A stretch of 64,000 bases of DNA from Qipengyuania vulgaris (lineage in GTDB: Bacteria > Pseudomonadota > Alphaproteobacteria > Sphingomonadales > Sphingomonadaceae). Each line of letters opens with the position of its first letter. The stretch's first letter is position 1. Position numbers and translations under genes: made by a program. The notes below the pieces were generated by a model, which did not search any database, was not told the origin of the DNA, and was given only the letters and a program-made list of their open reading frames with translations. The stretch is taken from NCBI GenBank assembly GCA_000756795.1, contig CCSI01000002.1:62001-126000 (forward strand). Reading direction: 5' to 3'. Positions 59,287-64,000 of this stretch are shown in pieces.

Positions 59287-59326
59287 GGGCCGCCCCGCGA
59301 CAAGACGGGTGCGGCCCTTTCTTTTT
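59287..59326 (+). terminator. terminator after the bactofilin gene
   Basis: GGGCCGCCCC (59287-59296) pairs with GGG-T-GCGGCCC (59307-59317, one bulged T) and is followed by TTTCTTTTT. It ends nine bases from the convergent fadD stop. Confidence 0.8.
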
Positions 59327-59334
59327 GCTAGGGG

Positions 59335-61002
59335 TCAGATACCCAGTTCGGCGCGCAGGGCCTTGCGGTCGAGCTTGCCTACCAGCGTCTTGGGCAGTTC
59401 GTCGCGGATGACGATGCTCTCGACCCGCTCGTGCTTGCCGACGCGGGCGTTGAGCCATTCGCATAGCTCGTCAGCCGTCGCCGTTTCGTCGTTGAGCGTC
59501 ACATAGGCGCGCGGGCGCTCGCCGAGATATTCATCGGGCACACCGATCACGAGCACCTCTTTCACCGCCTCGTTTTCGAGCAGCACGTCCTCGACCTGGC
59601 TCGGGAAGACCTTGAAACCGCCGACGGCAATCATGTCCTTGATGCGGTCGACGATTTCGAGAAAGCCGTCCTCGTCCATGATTGCGACATCGCCGGTGCG
59701 CAGCCAGCGCTTGCCGTCACGCTCGACAAAGGTGTCGTTGCCGGTCTCGGGCTTGTTCCAGTAACCGCGCATGATTTGCGGGCCGTGGATGGCCAACTCG
59801 CCCGGCTCACCCTCGGGAGCGAGCTTTTCGGGGTCCTCCTTATCGAGGAAAATCACCTCGGTTCCCATGACGAGCTGGCCGATTGTGCCCTTCTTGCGCA
59901 CGCCGTCATAGGGATTGGCCGAAACCACACCCGAGCTTTCGGTGAGGCCATAACCTTCGACCACGCGCACGCCGGTCACTTCCTCGAACTTGTTGTGCAC
60001 TGGCGCCGGCATCGGCGCGCCGCCCGAAATGCAGACCTTGAGCGACGATACGTCGGTCTTGGCGAGCTTGGGATGGTCGAGCAGTGCCTGAAACATGGTC
60101 GGCACGCCGGGAAAGCCGGTCGCCTTGTATTTCTCAATCGTGTCGAGCACCTGCCCCGCATCGAAGCGCGGGACCATGGCGATGGATGCGCCGGTCACCA
60201 TGGCATGGTTGAGCAATGCGGTGTTGGCGAAAACATGGAAGAAGGGCAGCGCGCCCATGAAAACCTCTTCCGAAGCGGTCCCGAAGGGGTTGAGCCCCGC
60301 AGTCTGCTGCGCATTCATCGCCAGCTGCGAATGGCCGAGCATCGCGCCCTTGGGCCGTCCCGTGGTGCCGCCAGTATATTGCAGCAGCGCAATGTCGCGC
60401 TCGGCATCGATGGTGGGGAATGTCGCGGAAGAAGCATCGCCAAGCGTGTCCGCCCAATCGAGCGTGGTCTTGGAGTAGCCGACCTTGGCGACCTTGCTCC
60501 GGCCCAACGTCTTCAACGCCAGCCCCTTGTACCAGGGCAGCATGTCGGCGAGCGAGCCGACCACCAGCGTTTCGAGCTGCGATTGCTGGAGCACCTCGGC
60601 CGCCGTCGCATAGAGTTCGGGCACGTCGAGCGTGACAAGCAGGCGCGTGCCGGAATCGGCGACCTGCCAGCTCAATTCCTCTACCGTGTAGAGCGGCGAG
60701 AAGTTGACCACCACCGCGCCCGCCATCATCGCGCCGTAATAGGCGGAAGCGTAAATCGGCACGTTCGGAAGGAAGAGGCCAACCCGGTCCCCCTGCTCGA
60801 TCCCGCGCGCCATCAGCCCTGCGGCGAAGGCCTTCGCCTGCTCATGGATGTCGCGATAGCTATAGGTCCGCCCGAGGAAATGCAGGAACGGCGCATCAGG
60901 CGCCTTCGCCACCGTCTGCGCGAAAAGGTCGGGCAGGCTGGCGAGCTGGAATTGCGCATCCCACGGTGTGGGATGGTGATAGGCATAGCTATTTACATCC
61001 AT
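59335..61002 (-). CDS. fadD: long-chain fatty acid--CoA ligase
   Basis: AMP-forming acyl-CoA synthetase of 555 residues, feeding beta-oxidation or phospholipid recycling. The P-loop-like motif is LLQYTGGTTGRPKGAMLGHS (about 205-224). KVCISGGAPMPAPVHNKFEE, VRVVEGYGLTESSGVVSANP, GKRWLRTGDVAIMDEDGFLE and EIVDRIKDMIAVGGFKVFPS follow in order, and the catalytic lysine near the end is in LPKTLVGKLDRKALRAEL. With the acyl-CoA dehydrogenase and etfBA in this window it outlines fatty-acid catabolism. The upstream gap holds the trcR terminator. Confidence 0.95.
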   Translation of the reverse strand: MDVNSYAYHHPTPWDAQFQLASLPDLFAQTVAKAPDAPFLHFLGRTYSYRDIHEQAKAFAAGLMARGIEQGDRVGLFLPNVPIYASAYYGAMMAGAVVVNFSPLYTVEELSWQVADSGTRLLVTLDVPELYATAAEVLQQSQLETLVVGSLADMLPWYKGLALKTLGRSKVAKVGYSKTTLDWADTLGDASSATFPTIDAERDIALLQYTGGTTGRPKGAMLGHSQLAMNAQQTAGLNPFGTASEEVFMGALPFFHVFANTALLNHAMVTGASIAMVPRFDAGQVLDTIEKYKATGFPGVPTMFQALLDHPKLAKTDVSSLKVCISGGAPMPAPVHNKFEEVTGVRVVEGYGLTESSGVVSANPYDGVRKKGTIGQLVMGTEVIFLDKEDPEKLAPEGEPGELAIHGPQIMRGYWNKPETGNDTFVERDGKRWLRTGDVAIMDEDGFLEIVDRIKDMIAVGGFKVFPSQVEDVLLENEAVKEVLVIGVPDEYLGERPRAYVTLNDETATADELCEWLNARVGKHERVESIVIRDELPKTLVGKLDRKALRAELGI

Positions 61003-61038
61003 GTCAGTAGCATGGCGTATCTGGCTTTAAAGGCAAGT

Positions 61039-61075
61039 AAAAAGGGCGGGAAAAGCTGCTGCCCTTCCCGCCCTT
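61039..61075 (-). terminator. trcR terminator
   Basis: AAGGGCGGGAA (61042-61052) and TTCCCGCCCTT (61065-61075) form an 11-bp perfect stem; the minus strand continues with a T-run (TTTTTAC). It lies 21 bases after the trcR stop and just upstream of fadD on the same strand. Confidence 0.88.
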
Positions 61076-61095
61076 CGACTGTCTTGAAACGAAGC

Positions 61096-61821
61096 TCACG
61101 CTTCCGGAGTTTCTTCGCCTGCTTCCTCGGCGGCGCGCTTGGCGGTGAGCCATGCTTCGGCTTCGGCTTCCTGCGCGGCTTCGGCAGCGGCCTTTTCATT
61201 GGCATCGCGTTCGGCGCGCAGCTCTTCGATGAGTTTCTCGCGGTCGCTGACACCGCTGACGGCGGGTGCTGCTTCCTCGCCCTCTTCGGGAGCGGGCAGG
61301 TTCTTGGCCGCCTTGGCGACGACGGCGTCGAGTTCGCGCTGCGAGCACAGGCCGAGCGTCACCGGATCCTTGGGCTGGATGTTCTGGATGTTCCAATGGC
61401 TCCGCTCGCGGATGGCGCCGATGGTGTTGCGCGTCGTGCCGATGAGCTTGCCGATCTGCGCGTCGGAGATTTCCGGGTGGTTGCGCAGGATCCAGGCGAT
61501 GCCGTCCGGCTTGTCCTGGCGCTTCGACACCGGCGTATAGCGCGGGCCCTTGGTGCGGCTGACCGCGACGGGTGCACGCTGCATCTTGAGGCGGTACTCG
61601 CTGTCTTCCTCGCCCTTGGTAATCTCGGCCTGTGTCAGCTCGCCCGAGTGGAGCGGGTCGCGGCCCGTATACTTGCTGCCCGCAAGGTCATCGGCCATCG
61701 CCTGCACTTCGAGGATGTGAAGGCCGCAGAACTCGGCAATCTGCTCGAAGGAAAGGCCGGTGTTGTCGACCAGCCAGGTGGCGGTCGCATGCGGCATCAG
61801 CGGGGTGGGTTGGTCGGCCAT
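61096..61821 (-). CDS. trcR: cell-cycle transcriptional regulator TrcR (DUF1013)
   Basis: A 241-residue DUF1013 protein. The conserved region runs from PLMPHATATWLVDNTGLSFE through IAEFCGLHILEVQAMADDLA, YTGRDPLHSGELTQAEITKG and RYTPVSKRQDKPDGIAWILR to ISDAQIGKLIGTTRNTIGAI (a helix-turn-helix-like segment) and QNIQPKDPVTLGLCSQRELD. The C-terminal 70 residues are an Ala/Glu-rich, probably coiled or disordered tail. The family is limited to alphaproteobacteria and tied to cell-cycle control in Caulobacter. It is monocistronic between two terminators. Confidence 0.9.
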   Translation of the reverse strand: MADQPTPLMPHATATWLVDNTGLSFEQIAEFCGLHILEVQAMADDLAGSKYTGRDPLHSGELTQAEITKGEEDSEYRLKMQRAPVAVSRTKGPRYTPVSKRQDKPDGIAWILRNHPEISDAQIGKLIGTTRNTIGAIRERSHWNIQNIQPKDPVTLGLCSQRELDAVVAKAAKNLPAPEEGEEAAPAVSGVSDREKLIEELRAERDANEKAAAEAAQEAEAEAWLTAKRAAEEAGEETPEA

Positions 61822-61855
61822 GAAAAGTGCCTTTTGAAGAGGTCCAAAATAGAAG

Positions 61856-61877
61856 GGCCGCCCCTTTCGGAGCGGCC
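61856..61877 (-). terminator. possible terminator after the GT4 gene
   Basis: GGCCGC (61856-61861) and GCGGCC (61872-61877) pair, with CC/GG extending the stem. The minus strand continues CTTCTATTTT. The T-run is interrupted, so strength is uncertain. It lies about 50 bases after the glycosyltransferase stop, upstream of trcR. Confidence 0.5.
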
Positions 61878-61928
61878 ATTGCGCCTTTCATGTAGGCGAG
61901 AGGAGCGGATTCGGCAAGCGATAGCGTG

Positions 61929-63005
61929 TCAGGCGGGCAGCGGCTCCCCGTCGAGCGCGGCAAGGCCGGTGAGGAATTGCTCGGTCGCCGCCTCCCAACT
62001 GAACTTCGCGCCATATTCCGCGCAAGCCCGCCGGTCGGAATAGAGTGCGGCGTCGATAGCCCGGTCGAGGTCTTCCGACAATGCGCCCACGTCATCGGTC
62101 ACGATATCGCGCGGCCCAGCGACGGGGAATGCCGCTACGGGAGTCCCGCAAGCGAGCGCCTCAATCATGACGAGGCCGAAAGTGTCGGTGCGGCTGGGGA
62201 AGACGAAAACGTCCGCCCCGGCATAGCAGCCTGCAAGTTCCGCCCCCGACTTGCGCCCCATGAAAAGCGCTTCCGGGTATTTGCGCCGCAGCGCCTCCAG
62301 CATCGGTCCGTCGCCGACGACAACCTTGCTGCCCGGGTGCTTCGCCTCGAGGAAAGCCTCGATGTTCTTCTCCACCGCGACGCGGCCGACATAGAGCTGG
62401 ATGGGACGCGGGAGGTCGGCGAACTCTTCCGGCGGGGTGGCCAGCGGGTCGAAACAGTCGAGGTCGACACCGCGTGTCCAATGGTGGAGCTTGCCGAGCC
62501 CGTGCTCGCGCAATTCGGCGCGGATGCTTTCGGTGGCGACCAGCACGCGGCGCGCCGGGCCATGGAACCACTCGATATACTTCCAGAACCAGCGCGCGGG
62601 CAGGTGCGTGCGCCGCGCGACATATTCCGGAAATTGCGTGTGGTATGCGGTGGTGAACGGCGTGCCGCTCCGCTCGCAATAGCGCCGTGCCGCCACGCCC
62701 AGCGGACCTTCGGTGGCAATGTGGATGGCGCCCGGCGCGAATTCACGCAGTTTGCGAGAAATGGCGCCCGGAGGACTGATTGCCAAGCGGATTTCGGGAT
62801 AGGTCGGGCATGGCAGCGAAGCGAACTGGTCGGGCGATACGACCATGACGTCGTGCCCCTGCGCCTTGAGCAGGTCGCAGGTCGTCGTCAGCGTGCGGAC
62901 GACGCCATTCATCTGCGGCAGCCAGGCATCGGTGACGATAGCGATGCGTTGCGGAGCCTCGGTGCGGATGCGCGGGGCGGGCATGCCGTCCTCGGGCAAT
63001 TTCAC
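61929..63005 (-). CDS. GT4-type glycosyltransferase
   Basis: A 358-residue GT-B-fold glycosyltransferase of family 4. RIAIVTDAWLPQMNGVVRTL opens the acceptor domain; IHIATEGPLGVAARRYCERS and TTAYHTQFPEYVARRTHLPA are conserved. The donor domain has LYVGRVAVEKNIEAFLEAKH, VVVGDGPMLEALRRKYPEAL and SRTDTFGLVMIEALACGTPV (E-x7-E region). Relatives act as mannosyl- or glucosyltransferases on lipids. The start is a GTG (63003-63005) overlapping the stop of the upstream phosphoesterase gene (GTGA); an ATG at 62984 is an alternative. This coupling suggests both act on the same lipid. Confidence 0.88.
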   Translation of the reverse strand: MKLPEDGMPAPRIRTEAPQRIAIVTDAWLPQMNGVVRTLTTTCDLLKAQGHDVMVVSPDQFASLPCPTYPEIRLAISPPGAISRKLREFAPGAIHIATEGPLGVAARRYCERSGTPFTTAYHTQFPEYVARRTHLPARWFWKYIEWFHGPARRVLVATESIRAELREHGLGKLHHWTRGVDLDCFDPLATPPEEFADLPRPIQLYVGRVAVEKNIEAFLEAKHPGSKVVVGDGPMLEALRRKYPEALFMGRKSGAELAGCYAGADVFVFPSRTDTFGLVMIEALACGTPVAAFPVAGPRDIVTDDVGALSEDLDRAIDAALYSDRRACAEYGAKFSWEAATEQFLTGLAALDGEPLPA

Positions 63006-63889
63006 GCAGCTTCCAGTTCTTTGCCAGCAGCCGCGCTCTCGCGGCTCGCGATTTCGTCTGGCCAGTGGAGCAGTTCCATCGTGCCGTCGAAATGTTCGAC
63101 CAGAGCGTTGCATCCCTCGACCCAGTCTCCGTCGTTGTAATATTCGACCTTGCGGCCCTCATGGATGAAGTCGCGAATTTCGGCGGTGTGGATGTGCCCG
63201 CAGACCACGCCATCGACCCCGCGCTCGCCTGCTGCGCGCGCGACAACTTCTTCATATTTAGAGATAAACTCGACCGCATTCTTGACCTTGTGCTTGGCCG
63301 CCTTGCTGATGGACCAATAGGGCAGGCCCAGAAGCTTGCGCACGCTCGCAACCCAGCCGTTGAGCTTCATCATCGCGTGGTAAAGCGCGTCACCCACGAA
63401 GGCGAGCCAGCGGTGGGCGAGCATGATGGTGTCGAACTCGTCGCCATGCAGCACCATCAGGCGGCGTCCGTCGGCGGTCTCGTGGAAGGCCGCGCGCAGG
63501 ATTTCGACCCCGCCGAAATTCATGCCGCTGAAGGGCCGCACCATCTCGTCGTGATTGCCGGGGATATAGACGATACGCGTGCCGCGTTTCGCGCGCTTGA
63601 GGATGCGCCAGACGATGTCGTTGTGTTCGGGCGGCCAGTAGAACTTCTTCTTCAGCCGCCAGCCGTCGATGATGTCGCCGACGAGGTACATCGTCTCGCT
63701 GTCGGTATGGTCGAGGAAATCGATGAGCAGCTCGGCGTTGCAGCCCTTGGTGCCGAGGTGGACGTCGCTGATCCAGATGGTGCGATACTTGCGCCTTTCG
63801 CCGAGAGTTCGCTCCGGAACGCTGGGCTCGACGGGCGGGAAGCCTGCAACATTGGTGAAGGCGGAAAGGTCTTTGGGCAGCTCACTCAT
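63002..63889 (-). CDS. metallophosphoesterase, UDP-2,3-diacylglucosamine diphosphatase-like
   Basis: A 295-residue calcineurin-type phosphoesterase. The five metal-site boxes are in order: ISDVHLGTKGC, LVGDIIDGWRLKKKFYWPPE, IPGNHDEMVRPF, VLHGDEFDTIMLAHRWLAFV and VVCGHIHTAEIRDF. The GDIID-W and HGDEFD forms place it near LpxH-like enzymes, but it is longer than LpxH (about 240) and the lipid A pathway genes are not adjacent. The ATG at 63887-63889 follows GGGGGAC; an in-frame start ten codons upstream is less likely. It is coupled by GTGA overlap to the GT4 gene, so a glycolipid substrate is likely but not shown. Confidence 0.87.
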   Translation of the reverse strand: MSELPKDLSAFTNVAGFPPVEPSVPERTLGERRKYRTIWISDVHLGTKGCNAELLIDFLDHTDSETMYLVGDIIDGWRLKKKFYWPPEHNDIVWRILKRAKRGTRIVYIPGNHDEMVRPFSGMNFGGVEILRAAFHETADGRRLMVLHGDEFDTIMLAHRWLAFVGDALYHAMMKLNGWVASVRKLLGLPYWSISKAAKHKVKNAVEFISKYEEVVARAAGERGVDGVVCGHIHTAEIRDFIHEGRKVEYYNDGDWVEGCNALVEHFDGTMELLHWPDEIASRESAAAGKELEAA

Positions 63890-64000
63890 GGGATGTCCCC
63901 CGAAGCTTCTTCGGGCCAACCCATGGCAGCGAATTGTTACGGCAGAATCTCGTTTCCGTTACGTTTTCGCGGAATTGCTACAGTCTGGCGTCACTCCGCC

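Noticed and set aside
59776-62043. A 755-codon plus-strand open frame opposite fadD and trcR
   Set aside because: It crosses two real genes and two terminators and has no coherent domain.
1-64000. Prophage, transposon, CRISPR or defence genes
   Set aside because: I looked for integrase, transposase, capsid, Cas, restriction and toxin-antitoxin features and found none; all genes read as chromosomal core or envelope functions.

Overview
The window is a chromosomal segment of a high-GC alphaproteobacterium, most likely an Erythrobacter-like member of the Sphingomonadales. This rests on gene content and protein style: a petABC cytochrome bc1 operon, the CtrA-system regulators SciP and TrcR, DUF3035 next to lspA, an EtfBA pair next to sucC, a TTG-started M23 peptidase overlapping a bactofilin, and GANTC clusters. 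I could not run a homology search, so genus and species remain inference. I see no phage, transposase, integrase, CRISPR array or defence island; the region reads as core genome.

Layout. 1-14 kb: a partial Na+/H+ antiporter, apt (apparently with a non-canonical ATC start), petA-petB-petC (all minus), pepN-pgeF, an SDR epimerase, a DMT exporter overlapping a threonine aldolase, a small GNAT protein, two PH-domain membrane proteins and an acyl-CoA dehydrogenase. 14-22 kb: tRNA-Thr(GGT), a 47-residue protein, gpmA, then a tightly packed plus-strand run purE-purK-folA-ribF followed by ileS-lspA-DUF3035 lipoprotein. 22-32 kb: a CNNM/CorC-type protein, an OmpA-like protein, a CysQ-like phosphatase, sucC, a DUF6265 protein, etfB-etfA, and two secreted paralogues with TonB-like C-terminal domains. 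32-38 kb: DUF445 protein, RND efflux permease with an unusual membrane insertion, its adaptor, and a GlsB-type protein. 38-46 kb: sciP with a coupled small gene, mnmA, gmd-fcl (GDP-fucose), a serine hydrolase lipoprotein, and PhzF/CDF/pdxH in one overlapping unit. 46-54 kb: DnaJ-like protein, BrkB-type protein, fabI, UDP-sugar epimerase, wecB, a secreted hypothetical, coq7 and dsbB. 53-64 kb: ctpA-envC-rlmH-rsfS-nadD (minus), an M23 peptidase/bactofilin pair, fadD, trcR, a GT4 glycosyltransferase and a metallophosphoesterase.

Functional themes are respiration (bc1, ETF, succinyl-CoA synthetase beta subunit, Coq7), envelope building and remodelling (EnvC, CtpA, M23, bactofilin, LspA, OmpA-like protein, RND pump, sugar-nucleotide enzymes) and cell-cycle control (SciP, TrcR, a candidate CtrA box, a GANTC cluster).

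The most unusual signal is non-coding. Five units at three loci (14.1, 22.4-22.6 and 56.1 kb) share an ordered set of hairpins whose loops are conserved (GACY in one, GGAN in another) while the stems differ in base sequence yet stay complementary. This is covariation visible inside one window, as expected of a dispersed structured RNA or DNA element. Other highlights are the paired TonB-C paralogues with four identically spaced cysteines, the first of which starts inside the etfA terminator; the apt start codon; the operator over the RND promoter; and the extra transmembrane pair in the RND permease. No gene-free stretch exceeds 300 bases. The longest (22336-22627) holds two of the repeat units and a terminator. 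The last 111 bases hold no gene that I can support.
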